A DNA stretch of 52,366 nucleotides from Planctomycetota bacterium (GTDB taxonomy: Bacteria > Planctomycetota > Planctomycetia > Planctomycetales > Planctomycetaceae). Under the pieces are notes generated by a model that was not told the origin of the DNA, searched no databases, and was given only the letters and a program-made list of their open reading frames with translations. Numbering within the stretch: the first letter of the stretch is position 1; each line of letters begins with the position of its first letter. The position numbers were made by a program, and so were the translations under genes. Shown piece by piece: positions 17,830 to 27,669 of the stretch. Where the stretch lies: the NCBI GenBank assembly GCA_003669125.1, contig QWQF01000132.1, forward strand, positions 1 to 52,366. Reading direction: 5' to 3'.

Positions 17830-18816
17830 ATGCCGCCGATCACGATTCCGCCGTTTCGATCTCACTGGGCCTTGGCGGGAGGTCATCGCCAAACGCTCGC
17901 CGGAGTTTTTTTTCCTGGTCGCTTGCCCGACGAACGATCTGTCGTCCGCCGCATCCCTCTGCCCGACAGCGACACTCTGGTCGTTCACGACGATTGTCCG
18001 CCGGACTGGCCGAGTGCCGGGCCGATCGCCGTGATGCTGCACGGTTTGGCCGGATGTCATCGCAGTTCGTACTTGGTGCGGACGGCGGCGATGCTCAACG
18101 CGAGCGGTGTCCGAAGCTTTCGCATGGACCTGCGTGGTTGCGGAGCCGGCTTTGGATTGGCGATCAAGCCGTACAACGCCGGTTGCTCGGACGATCTGCT
18201 TGCAGTCTTGCGAGCGATCATTGCGTGGTGTCCTGGCTCGCCGATCTCGCTGTTCGGTTTCTCGCTGGGAGGCAACATCGTTTTGAAATTGCTGGGCGAG
18301 GCTCCGGATCGCGTGCCGCTCGAAATTGTCCGAGCGGCGGCGATCAATCCGCCGATCGACTTGGCTCGTTGCACCTACGGCTTGGCTCGCTGGCCGCAGC
18401 GGCATTACGACGCCTACTTCGTGAAGCAGTTGTTGCAACGTTTGCGAGAACTCCAACAGCGCCGCTCGGACTTTGTGCCGCCGACGTTCGCTCGCACCCC
18501 GCGCCGGCTGGTCGAGTTCGACGACCAATTCACCGCCCCACGTTCCGGATTTCGCGACGCGGAGGATTACTACGAACAATGCAGCTCGGAACAATTCCTG
18601 TCGGCGATCCGAGTCCCGACATTGATCCTGACGTCCCGCAACGACCCGTTGATTCCCATCGCGTCGTTTGAGCGGCTGACTCTTCCGCCGAACGTACAGT
18701 TGCACATCGCCGAGGGAGGCGGACATCTCGGCTACCTCGCCACCAGCAACGGCTCACGCGATTGGTTGCAGACGCAGTTGCTGGGATGGATGAACTCAAC
18801 TGGCCGCACGTCGTGA
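17830..18816 (+). CDS. YheT-like alpha/beta hydrolase
   Basis: 328 residues from the ATG at 17830; upstream in-frame codons lie in a palindrome and an Arg/Ser-rich stretch. The N-terminus PPFRSHWALAGGHRQTL is typical of the YheT/UPF0017 family. The nucleophile elbow GFSLGG is intact, the acid is probably in TSRNDPLIP, and the His in GGHLGYL. The oxyanion segment is MLHGLAGCHRSSY. Members are thought to be esterases or lipases; the substrate is unknown. No signal peptide, so cytoplasmic. Confidence 0.88.
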   Translation: MPPITIPPFRSHWALAGGHRQTLAGVFFPGRLPDERSVVRRIPLPDSDTLVVHDDCPPDWPSAGPIAVMLHGLAGCHRSSYLVRTAAMLNASGVRSFRMDLRGCGAGFGLAIKPYNAGCSDDLLAVLRAIIAWCPGSPISLFGFSLGGNIVLKLLGEAPDRVPLEIVRAAAINPPIDLARCTYGLARWPQRHYDAYFVKQLLQRLRELQQRRSDFVPPTFARTPRRLVEFDDQFTAPRSGFRDAEDYYEQCSSEQFLSAIRVPTLILTSRNDPLIPIASFERLTLPPNVQLHIAEGGGHLGYLATSNGSRDWLQTQLLGWMNSTGRTS

Positions 18817-18838
18817 AGCGGTCTCAAAAAACGATCGG

Positions 18839-18870
18839 CCGTAACCACGTTCTGGCGAACGTGACTACGG
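18839..18870. repeat. Hairpin between convergent genes
   Basis: Arms CCGTAACCACGTTC (18839-18852) and GAACGTGACTACGG (18857-18870) pair with two mismatches around a 4-base loop. It lies between the ends of the hydrolase and Nramp-like genes and could act as a bidirectional terminator, although no T-tract follows. Confidence 0.65.
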
Positions 18871-18883
18871 CATCAAGATCGCC

Positions 18884-20482
18884 TCACGCGAACCATTTGC
18901 TCACGATGTCGTAGCCGGCGACCAGCGACATCGCCCCGTAGGACAGCGAGCAGATCAGCAGCGCGGCTTTGCGCCACCAGCTCGGTTGCAGTTCGCGAGG
19001 CAGCAGCCGCGTGTTGACCAGATAAAGCTGCACGCCCGCAATCGACATGACCACTCCCGCCATCGTGCCGAGGTACTTGAACAGCGTCATCGCACTTCCC
19101 AGATGTACCGCGAACAAACCCCACGCCGAGAAGACCAGCAGCAGCGAGTAGTAGACCTTCGCGATCGAACCGTCGCGCCAACGGCGGACTCGCGAGCTGG
19201 CGGTCCACAGCGTGTCGGTCAGCGTGCGGACCAGCACGTCGGTGTTGCCAAGCTGCGTCGAAAATAAAATCCAAAAGCCGTTGAGCAATCCCAAAATCCA
19301 CAGCCCACGCCAGAAATTGTCGGCCATGTACTGAGCCTGAAACGCGCCGGCTCCGACTTTCGAGAGATCGGTCCCGTGCGGGATGATGGCGCGTGCGAGG
19401 TTCACGTTCAGAAACATGCCGCAGAAGCAGCCCAACGCCCACAGCCAAACCTGATCGAGCACGACATAACGCCACCAGAGTCGCCAGCGCCGCATGTTGT
19501 CCGTCGTGATCGCGAACACTTTGCCGACGTGCGACAGCCGGACCTCTTTGCCTCCGACCACGCTGGGGATCGCGCCGACGACCGCACCCATGCCGAAGCC
19601 TTTGTCACGAATCCAATTCGAGATCGTCAGGTTCCCGATACCGCCAGAGCCGGCCGTCGCGAAGAACGTCGCCATAAGCAACGGCTCGACGCCAGTCGGC
19701 CAGTTGCCGAACTCGAAGAACCCCGCCAGCGTGCTCAGCCAAATGGACCCAGGTACGAACCACAGATTGACCGCGATCAGGAAGATGAAGATGTACGCGA
19801 TCATGAACCACGAGGCGATTTCCAACATCCGCTCGATCGTCCCGCCGAACATCAGGATCACCAGCGTGATGGCGATGATGCCGTAGGTGATCTTGAGCAA
19901 CGTGCCGCGATCCGAAGCCGCACGTTCACGCTCTTGTTGCAGCTTCGCGGACGCTGCAGCATCACCGGACTTTTCGACGTCGCGGATCTCTTGATCCGTC
20001 GGAGCTTCCACCGGCACGCGGTCAAGCATCATGCCGAACACCGTCACCGCTGTTGCCGGCGCGAGCGCGGGAACGCCAAGCTGCATCGCCGTGAGCAGCA
20101 CATACGCTCCGCCCCAAAACCGGCAACCCGGTTTCAGCCGCATGATCCCGGAGAGCGCTGGTTCGCCGGTGTAGAGCGTGTAGCGAATCCCTTCGAGGTT
20201 GAAGATCAACTGCAACACGATGGCGACGGTCGCAATCCAGAGTACTCCCGGTCCATGCTTGATGACAGTCGCCGGCCCGATCAGCCACTCGCCCCCGCCG
20301 ATCGACGCGGCTAGCATGATCGCCCCCGGCCCGATGATCTTGAACGCATTGCGAACGGAAAACGGCAGTGGTTCAGGAAGCTCGGCCACTTCCCAGGGAG
20401 GCAATGTTCCGCGGGAGGTTTGCTCGTTGGCAGACGGCACAGAGGCACCGGAAGTCGGCGGTTCAGTCATCGGTGAGGCCAT
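18884..20482 (-). CDS. Nramp-family-like metal transporter
   Basis: 532 residues with about eleven membrane helices. The first helix carries GPGAIMLAASIGGGEWLIGP, corresponding to the metal-binding helix 1 of Nramp proteins; the canonical DPGN is replaced by an IGGGE-type motif, as in divergent bacterial members. A charged cytoplasmic loop at about 155-195 (KLQQERERAASDRG) interrupts the helices. Classical Nramp proteins import Mn or Fe with protons; without DPGN the ion is uncertain. The divergent neighbour encodes a His-rich exported protein, which fits a metal theme (inference). Confidence 0.78.
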   Translation of the reverse strand: MASPMTEPPTSGASVPSANEQTSRGTLPPWEVAELPEPLPFSVRNAFKIIGPGAIMLAASIGGGEWLIGPATVIKHGPGVLWIATVAIVLQLIFNLEGIRYTLYTGEPALSGIMRLKPGCRFWGGAYVLLTAMQLGVPALAPATAVTVFGMMLDRVPVEAPTDQEIRDVEKSGDAAASAKLQQERERAASDRGTLLKITYGIIAITLVILMFGGTIERMLEIASWFMIAYIFIFLIAVNLWFVPGSIWLSTLAGFFEFGNWPTGVEPLLMATFFATAGSGGIGNLTISNWIRDKGFGMGAVVGAIPSVVGGKEVRLSHVGKVFAITTDNMRRWRLWWRYVVLDQVWLWALGCFCGMFLNVNLARAIIPHGTDLSKVGAGAFQAQYMADNFWRGLWILGLLNGFWILFSTQLGNTDVLVRTLTDTLWTASSRVRRWRDGSIAKVYYSLLLVFSAWGLFAVHLGSAMTLFKYLGTMAGVVMSIAGVQLYLVNTRLLPRELQPSWWRKAALLICSLSYGAMSLVAGYDIVSKWFA

Positions 20483-20648
20483 TCTCGTTGGGTTCGGTGA
20501 CGTCGCTGGCGATCGGAGAGTCGTGGTTCTCAGCGCGCGACTCGATCACGCTAGCGTGATCGTGAAGATTCCGCAAAAGACCGGAAAGGTCTTGATGGAG
20601 TTCAGAGCAACCAACAGAATCCCGGCCGGCAGCGTACTGTCGCCGTTC

Positions 20649-20725
20649 CGTGGGGCAGGTTTTCAACCTGCCATCGAGTTGCGTTCCGATGAAAAATGAC
20701 GGGCACGTTGAAAACGAGCCCCACG
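20649..20725. repeat. Nested palindrome in a divergent promoter region
   Basis: Outer 24-bp arms (20649-20672 and 20702-20725) pair with 3 mismatches, and the left arm contains its own hairpin GGCAGGTT-TTC-AACCTGCC (20654-20672). The right arm abuts the GAGGAG Shine-Dalgarno of the His-rich gene. Confidence 0.75.
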
Positions 20726-20739
20726 AGGAGTGATGAACC

Positions 20740-21147
20740 GTGTTTGACAGATGGGGACGATGCTTGGTGGCGTGGTTGGCAGCGTGTTCGCTGTTGGTCT
20801 CGTCCACGGCGGCGATCGTTCACACGCACGAGCATGCGGGACACGAGCATTCGAGTTGCACGACCCACGCCAAGTCGATCGAGTCGCATGTCGGATGTCG
20901 GCATCATCACCAGGCGAAGCCGGCCTCGAAGTCAGAGGCTCCGACGCACCAGCATCCGACGCTGCCGCACTCGCACGACGATTGCTCGTTGTGCCATTTC
21001 CTGCTGGAGCATCCGCTGCCACCCAGCATCGTTGAGCTGCCATTGCTCGACGTGGTTTTAGAATTTCGGCCGGAAACACCGCGAATTGTCGCGGTTTCCG
21101 CTCGGTTTGATCTGCCGCCCGTTCGCGGCCCTCCTGCCTTGGCCTGA
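20740..21147 (+). CDS. Small exported histidine-rich protein
   Basis: 135 residues from a GTG at 20740, with GAGGAG about 10 bases upstream. A signal peptide (CLVAWLAACSLLVSSTAAI) is followed by a His/Cys-rich region (about 27-88) with HTHEHAGHEHSSC, CRHHHQAK, HQHPTLPHSHDDCSLCHF. A Pro-rich tail of ordinary composition follows. The cluster of some twenty His with CSLCHF predicts transition-metal binding in the periplasm or at the cell surface. No family is certain. Divergent from the Nramp-like gene across a palindrome-bearing gap. Confidence 0.72.
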   Translation: MFDRWGRCLVAWLAACSLLVSSTAAIVHTHEHAGHEHSSCTTHAKSIESHVGCRHHHQAKPASKSEAPTHQHPTLPHSHDDCSLCHFLLEHPLPPSIVELPLLDVVLEFRPETPRIVAVSARFDLPPVRGPPALA

Positions 21148-21340
21148 GTCGCCACTGTTGTGTGGTTGATGAGCCATTTTCGGCTTTCGTGTCGCGGGTG
21201 TTGGCCTGCGCATTTCTCACTCAGGTTTTCTCGCGGTCGTTTGGTGTTGAGAGAGTCCGCCTGCATTTTGCGATTTCAGGTCGCGAATGCAGTGTGGTAT
21301 GCCTCCACCGCCGACAGCGATTTTCGGCAAGGAGTTTTTC

Positions 21341-22258
21341 ATGTCGGTTCAATTTCTTCCGGCGACAAACAGTCGCCGTTCCGCAGCTCGCGGTTTCACG
21401 CTGATCGAGCTGCTGGTGGTGATCGCGATCATCGCGATCCTGGTCGCGTTGCTATTGCCCGCTGTGCAGGCCGCTCGCGAGGCGGCTCGCAAATCGCAAT
21501 GCGTCAACAATCTCAAGCAAATTGGCATCGCGTTGCACAATTATCATGAAACCAGTCAATGCTTCCCGCCCGGCTGGATCGGAGTGACCTCCGGTCAGCA
21601 AGACGTGACCGGCATCAACGGTTGGGGTTGGGCGAGCAAATTGTTGCATCGCATGGATCAGCAGAGCTTGTATCACCAGATCAACTTCAAACTGGCGGTC
21701 GATGATCCGGCGAATGCCGCGGTGCTGAAAATCTCGTTGCCGATGTTCCGTTGCCCTTCGGACACGTCCAGCGAGTCATGGACGATGAATCACGAGACCA
21801 CCGGCAGCCCATTGCTGCAATTGCCGACGGCGAACTACATCGGCTCGTTCGGCACAGACGAGCTTGACGACTGCGAATCAGTGCCGGTCGGACAACGCTG
21901 CGCCAGCAACGGAGTTTTCTTTCACAACGAGGCCGTCCGCTTGTCGAGCATCACCGATGGCACAAGTTCCACATTCTTTGTCGGCGAGCGCAAGACCAAG
22001 CCCGCCGACGGTTGGCATTCGACGTGGGTCGGCATCATCCCCACGGGTGAGGAGCACTTCCCACGCATCCTTGGTTCGGCGGATCACACGCCAAACAGTC
22101 CGGCAGGTCACTTCGATGATTTCAGCAGCCATCATGCGACCGGCGGCCACTTTTTGTTGGGAGACGGCCGCGTCCGCCTGATCACGACCAACATCGACGA
22201 GAACGTCTACAAGAAACTCGCGACGCGCGCGGGGAACGAGCCGGTCGCCGATTTCTAA
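21341..22258 (+). CDS. DUF1559 protein with type IV prepilin-like N-terminus
   Basis: 305 residues from the ATG at 21341, preceded by AAGGAG. The N-terminus has the prepilin cleavage motif [20 protein letters not shown], followed by [19 protein letters not shown] and [15 protein letters not shown], the fixed opening of the large planctomycete DUF1559 family. The C-terminus has the usual GDGRVRLI strand. Members are thought to be pseudopilin-like, surface-exposed proteins processed by a prepilin peptidase; individual functions are unknown. Confidence 0.95.
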   Translation: MSVQFLPATNSRRSAARGFTLIELLVVIAIIAILVALLLPAVQAAREAARKSQCVNNLKQIGIALHNYHETSQCFPPGWIGVTSGQQDVTGINGWGWASKLLHRMDQQSLYHQINFKLAVDDPANAAVLKISLPMFRCPSDTSSESWTMNHETTGSPLLQLPTANYIGSFGTDELDDCESVPVGQRCASNGVFFHNEAVRLSSITDGTSSTFFVGERKTKPADGWHSTWVGIIPTGEEHFPRILGSADHTPNSPAGHFDDFSSHHATGGHFLLGDGRVRLITTNIDENVYKKLATRAGNEPVADF

Positions 22259-22268
22259 AGTCGACCGG

Positions 22269-23564
22269 TCACTCCGTGGTCGGGGCATTTGAATCGCGGC
22301 GTGACGCGGCGGCGGCGAGACGCTGCCGCGCGACATCGGCCCACGGACCGCGTTGGTCTTGGACAAGGTACGCCTGCCAGTGCGGAACGGCTTCGGCGGA
22401 ACGATTCAGACGATTGAGCAACTCGGCTTTGTGGAAGTGAGCGTCGGGGTAGTCGGCGTGTGATTGCAATGCGATGTCGAAAGCATCGAGGGCGGATTGG
22501 GTCTGCCCCAACTCCGCCGCGACGCAGCCGAGTTGCGTCCAGGCTTCGAGAAAGTGCGGATCCAGTTCAACGGCGACGTGAAACCGCTCGAACGCGCCGG
22601 CGAGGTTTCCGCTGCGATACAGCGCCTCGGCAAGATGAAAATGGGTCTCCGGGTTCGACGGTTCGGAAAGCAATGCCCAGCGAAACGCTTCGATGGCGTC
22701 CGTGACGCGGTCGTCTTCGAGCAGATGGCTGCCTTGTTCGAGCCAATCTGTTGTTGAGAGGTCGAGAGGTGGAAAATGCGCGATCGGCAGAGAGACGGCA
22801 CCAGCGCTCCGCGTCGGTGCGTCACCGTGAGTCTGCGATTCACAACTCTCAGGATCGAAATCAAACAGTCTTTGTCCGGAGATCGGTTCGAGCAGCCCAG
22901 CTTCATCGCGAATGAGGACGTGATGATCGCGGGCCAGCAGCGTCAATTGTGCGAGCGAGTGCTCGGTGCCCGGCATCATCGACTGCAGACGGATCAGGCT
23001 GCTTTCCAATTCGTGCTGCGAGATGCCGGCTTGCAACAGTTCGGACAATCGACGCACGCAAGCGACTTCTTGAAAGTCAAAATACGGCAGGCGAAAAACT
23101 TTCTTCACGGGCTTGATGAGACCGATGCGCTCCCAATGCCGAATCAAGCCGACCGAGACGTTCAGCGATTGGCTGAGCATCGCCGGGGTCAGCAGGCGAT
23201 GCACGTCGCGACGTCGCTCTTCGAGGCCCAGCAGGTGCAGCCATTTGGATTCTGGGACGACTTTGATGTCGAGACCTTGCAGCCGCCACTCGGTGACTTG
23301 TTGCAGTTTGACGGAGGGCTTACCGTCAGTTTCCAGCGGCCAGCCTTCTTCGCCGACGACCAGCATCGAGGTTTGCTTGCTGACACTGTGCGTGGTCGCT
23401 CCGCCGTGTTGCTCGGCCAAGTCCATCGCCTGCCGATGCGTCAGCGACGCGAGCGTTCCGGTGAAACTGAGCCGCTCGCCCTGCAGAGCGGGCGAACTTT
23501 CCAGCGGTTGAGCGGTCTTGATGGGAGTTGTTTCCACGGCGGTGTGCGGCGTTGAAAGGGGCAA
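22269..23564 (-). CDS. BRCT - MerR-type HTH - TPR fusion regulator
   Basis: 431 residues if the TTG at 23564 is used; a GTG at 23537 is the other candidate. Residues about 28-105 form a BRCT-like domain (GERLSFTGTLASLTHRQAMD, then a HGGATTHSVSKQTSMLVVG core) like that at the C-terminus of NAD-dependent DNA ligase. Residues about 122-195 read as a MerR-type winged helix (LTPAMLSQSLNVSVGLIRHW, VKKVFRLPYFDFQEVACVRR). The C-terminal half (about 270-425) has three or more TPR units (LLEDDRVTDAIEAFRWAL, AEALYRSGNLAGAFERFHVA). It is probably a DNA-binding regulator with a protein-interaction arm; the target is unknown. Confidence 0.8.
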   Translation of the reverse strand: MPLSTPHTAVETTPIKTAQPLESSPALQGERLSFTGTLASLTHRQAMDLAEQHGGATTHSVSKQTSMLVVGEEGWPLETDGKPSVKLQQVTEWRLQGLDIKVVPESKWLHLLGLEERRRDVHRLLTPAMLSQSLNVSVGLIRHWERIGLIKPVKKVFRLPYFDFQEVACVRRLSELLQAGISQHELESSLIRLQSMMPGTEHSLAQLTLLARDHHVLIRDEAGLLEPISGQRLFDFDPESCESQTHGDAPTRSAGAVSLPIAHFPPLDLSTTDWLEQGSHLLEDDRVTDAIEAFRWALLSEPSNPETHFHLAEALYRSGNLAGAFERFHVAVELDPHFLEAWTQLGCVAAELGQTQSALDAFDIALQSHADYPDAHFHKAELLNRLNRSAEAVPHWQAYLVQDQRGPWADVARQRLAAAASRRDSNAPTTE

Positions 23565-23599
23565 GAAAGATTGTGGAGCACAGCGTATCGGCTGCGGGC

Positions 23600-23878
23600 G
23601 CTGACGGGGTAGGGTTGGCGAGCGGAATGAACTTTGTGGCGCGGGGTGCCGTTTTCGCGGCGACGAATTTCGGCGGTCGCTTCGAAGCCCTCTATGCGTG
23701 GCATTTGAATGTCCATGAGGACGGCATCGAACTCCGCTTTCTCCAACGCCGTTTTTTCATTCGGAGCGTAGAAGACTTCCATGTCTCCCAGCTTCTCGAT
23801 CAGCCGGCCTGCCAGCCGACGAACGGCATTCAAACGCTGTGCTGCAAGGCCCGACAGCGTTGGTAGCGTTCGCACCAA
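23600..23878 (-). pseudogene. Fragment of a response-regulator receiver domain
   Basis: The minus-strand frame encodes LAGRLIEKLGDMEVFYAPNE and DAVLMDIQMPRIEGFEATAE, unmistakable receiver-domain sequence including the phospho-acceptor Asp. The N-terminal acidic pair is missing. After the REC segment ending NGTPRH the frame derails; a one-base shift gives FIPLANPT, matching the expected HIPIIALTA-like strand. No kinase or output domain remains. It lies upstream of the BRCT-MerR-TPR gene in a different frame and looks like a decayed remnant. Confidence 0.7.
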
Positions 23879-23959
23879 GCCGTCAGTAAAACTCGGCCTC
23901 GTTTTTGCGAGACGCCGTCGGTCAGGAGACTGGTTCGAGCTATCGCCTCAGGAGTCATC

Positions 23960-25201
<1,242 letters not shown>

Positions 25202-25238
25202 ACTTCGCACATCGAGTCCGATACAACGTCGTCCGCCT

Positions 25239-25311
25239 GCTCCCTTCGTCTAGAGGCCCAGGATCGGGGATTCTCAGTCCCCTGACAGGGGTTCGAATCC
25301 CCTAGGGAGTA
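25239..25311 (+). tRNA. tRNA-Glu (anticodon CTC)
   Basis: 73 nt. The acceptor stem GCTCCCT pairs with AGGGAGT (one G-T at the end), and the D-arm reads GTCTAGAGGCCCAGGA. The anticodon stem GGGGA/TCCCC holds the loop TTCTCAG, giving CTC. The T-arm is AGGGG-TTCGAAT-CCCCT. The discriminator is A, and CCA is not encoded (CTG follows). Confidence 0.95.
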
Positions 25312-25342
25312 CTGCACGGAGTGCCTGAACACACTTGACGGA

Positions 25343-25368
25343 AAGCCCCGGAAACACCGGGGCTTTTT
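25343..25368 (+). terminator. Rho-independent terminator after tRNA-Glu
   Basis: AGCCCCGG-AAACA-CCGGGGCT is a strong GC hairpin followed by five T residues. It ends about 57 bp after the tRNA and 23 bp before the next gene. Confidence 0.88.
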
Positions 25369-25390
25369 CGTTTCACGCGAAGGACGAACC

Positions 25391-27106
25391 ATGTTTGCAC
25401 GGCTCGCTCTGTTGCTGCTGATTGTGCTTCACTCGGTTGCTGCGGCTCAAACGACCACGCCGGAGCCGGCCGACACAGTCTTTCGAGGCGGCGGCGCGTA
25501 CACCGTTGATGCGACTCGGAGCTGGGCCGAGGCTGTCGCGATCCGTGCGGGACGCATCGTTTATGTCGGGACCGATGCCGGCCTCAAGCCCTGGATCGGA
25601 CCTCAGACTCGGAGCATTGATCTCAAGGGCAAAATGCTCCTGCCTGGATTTCATGACGCGCACATCCATCTGGTGGGTGGCGGCATCGAATTGGACGAGT
25701 GCAATCTCAACGGCCTGACGACGATGGATCAGGTCCTCGCGGCTGTGCGGCAATATGCGGAACGACACCCTGAAAAGAAGTGGATTCGCGGCGGCGGATG
25801 GCCGCTGACTTTGAGTGGAGGCAACCCGCACAAAGACTTGCTCGACCAGATTGTGTCGGATCGGCCGGTCCTGCTCGACGCCTTCGACGGACATTCGTCG
25901 TGGGTCAACTCGCGAGCGTTGGAGATCGCGGGCGTCACGAAAGGGACACCCGACCCGCCGCGTGGCCGCATCGAACGCGATCCCAAGACGGGCGAACCGA
26001 CCGGCACGCTGCGCGAGTCGGCGGCGCGTTTGGTCATCGTCAAGTCTCCTCCGTACACGCACGCAGAATTCGTCGCAGGTCTCCGCCGCGGATTGGAGAT
26101 CGCCAACCGCTTTGGCATCACTTCGGTGCAGGAAGCGCGGGTCAACGATCAGCATCTCAACGCCTTCGCGGAACTCGACAAGTCCGGCGAGTTGACCGTG
26201 CGAACGGTTGCCGCCATCGGATTCGATAACGCCAAGGGCATGCCTCAGATTCCGCAGTTCGTCGAGTGGCGAAAGCAATTTCAGAGCAAGCGGCTGCGGG
26301 CGACCGCCGTGAAAATCTTTCAGGACGGCGTCATCGAGTCACGCACGGCCGCGCTGTTGCAGCCGTACTTGGGTGGTGAAGAACGCGGCTGGCTGAACCT
26401 TGAACCGGAAGTGTTGAAGCCGCTGGCCGCTGAGCTGGATCGGCTCGGATTTCAGATTCACATTCACGCGATCGGCGACCGTGGCATTCAAAGTTCGCTC
26501 GACGCGCTGGAGTTCGCTCGCGACCGCAACGGCCGTCGCGATTCGCGACATCACATCGCTCACATTCAACTCTTCGACCCGCCGGACATCGCTCGCTTTC
26601 AGCGGCTGGGAGTCGTGGCCAACTTCCAGCCGTATTGGGCACAGGCCGACCCGTACATTGTTGACATGACGCTTCCGGTCCTCGGCCCGGAACGCTCACG
26701 CTGGCTGTATCCGATTCGCAGCGTCGCCAAGACCGGCGCGGTGATCGCCTGTGGCAGCGATTGGTCGGTGTCGTCGATGAACCCGCTCGACGCGATTCAA
26801 GTCGCCGTGACACGCCGCGGAATCGCCGAAGTCCCCGGCCCCGCATGGATTCCCGAAGAGGCCGTCGACTTGCCACTCATGCTGGCCGGCTACACGATCA
26901 ACGGCGCGTATGTAAACTTCGAAGAGGCCGAAACCGGTTCGATCGAAGTTGGCAAAGCGGCCGACCTGATCGTCCTCGACCGAAACCTGTTTGAGATCCC
27001 GCCGCACGAGATTCATCTCGCCAAAGTTCTGCTCACTCTGCTGGAAGGCAAAGCCGTGTTCCGCGATGCCAGTTTTCCGGAGGGTTCCCGATCGCGTCAG
27101 AACTAG
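25391..27106 (+). CDS. Exported amidohydrolase, YtcJ-like (Amidohydro_3)
   Basis: 571 residues with a signal peptide (MFARLALLLLIVLHSVAAAQ). Residues about 25-80 form the composite beta domain (FRGGGAYTVDATRSWAEAVA, RIVYVGTD). The metal motif is DAHIHLVGGG at about 96, followed by further family segments: WIRGGGWPLTLSGG, the VKIFQDGVIESRTAALLQPY lysine segment, IHIHAIGDRGI, HIAHIQLF and CGSDWSVSSMNP. The C-terminal GSIEVGKAADLIVLDRN is standard for the family. YtcJ-like enzymes hydrolyse N-acyl or cyclic amide substrates; the natural substrate is unknown. Confidence 0.9.
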   Translation: MFARLALLLLIVLHSVAAAQTTTPEPADTVFRGGGAYTVDATRSWAEAVAIRAGRIVYVGTDAGLKPWIGPQTRSIDLKGKMLLPGFHDAHIHLVGGGIELDECNLNGLTTMDQVLAAVRQYAERHPEKKWIRGGGWPLTLSGGNPHKDLLDQIVSDRPVLLDAFDGHSSWVNSRALEIAGVTKGTPDPPRGRIERDPKTGEPTGTLRESAARLVIVKSPPYTHAEFVAGLRRGLEIANRFGITSVQEARVNDQHLNAFAELDKSGELTVRTVAAIGFDNAKGMPQIPQFVEWRKQFQSKRLRATAVKIFQDGVIESRTAALLQPYLGGEERGWLNLEPEVLKPLAAELDRLGFQIHIHAIGDRGIQSSLDALEFARDRNGRRDSRHHIAHIQLFDPPDIARFQRLGVVANFQPYWAQADPYIVDMTLPVLGPERSRWLYPIRSVAKTGAVIACGSDWSVSSMNPLDAIQVAVTRRGIAEVPGPAWIPEEAVDLPLMLAGYTINGAYVNFEEAETGSIEVGKAADLIVLDRNLFEIPPHEIHLAKVLLTLLEGKAVFRDASFPEGSRSRQN

Positions 27107-27169
27107 CTCGATGCGCCAGCGAGAGGCGAAATTCACCGGTCATCGACCACTCGCTGGCACGTCGTGCTA
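27104..27169. repeat. Degenerate copy of the AGCACGACGCGC palindrome
   Basis: Arms 27104-27126 and 27147-27169 (23 bp) pair with 4 mismatches. The right arm CCACTCGCTGGCACGTCGTG matches the 28.2-kb copy closely. The left arm contains the TAG stop of the amidohydrolase gene. Confidence 0.75.
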
Positions 27170-27173
27170 CGGA

Positions 27174-27437
27174 TCAGGGAGCACCCAATTCGTAAAACCC
27201 TTGGGTGGCGTACTTCAGCTTGCCTTGCCTGGCCAACTCTTGCCAGACCGCAGTGGGATATTGGCTCGGCGGAATGATGGCGTCGATGCTCGACTTGCCA
27301 CCGTTGGACATCGGGCTGTGGCCCACCCGCGATTCGTCATCGAGCCGCGTGGCTTTGAGACGCTTCTTGAATGCCTTCAGAGCCAGTTTGAGTTCCTCAG
27401 GAGCAATTGGTGCTGGAGTCGCTTCAGCCTCAGACAT
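27174..27437 (-). CDS. Small conserved planctomycete protein of unknown function
   Basis: 87 residues from the ATG at 27437. The N-terminus is Glu/Ala/Pro-rich, followed by a conserved-looking core, LALKAFKKRLKATRLDDESR and PSQYPTAVWQELARQGKLKY, ending YATQGFYELGAP. I recognise this pattern (Lys-rich helix, LDDESR, PPxQYP, short helix) from other planctomycete genomes, where it is unassigned. No membrane segment or cysteine. It could be a small nucleic-acid-binding or ribosome-associated protein, but nothing in the sequence proves that. Confidence 0.7.
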   Translation of the reverse strand: MSEAEATPAPIAPEELKLALKAFKKRLKATRLDDESRVGHSPMSNGGKSSIDAIIPPSQYPTAVWQELARQGKLKYATQGFYELGAP

Positions 27438-27669
27438 CGGACGCCCTTTCGTTTCGTTCAAAGTCACAATGGATGCGAGTGGTATCGAGGCCGACGTCGA
27501 ATGCCAACTCGTCGAGTTCATGACATGCTCAGTTGGTCGGTGAGGACGATTTTGAATCGGTTGATTTTCGGAGTCATTCTTGTGACAGTCCGACGCCGTT
27601 CCAAGGAGATCGTCCCGCCTCATCGGGCTCGGTCGTGGGTTGAGTCGCCCTGAGAATTTCGGAGTTGCC

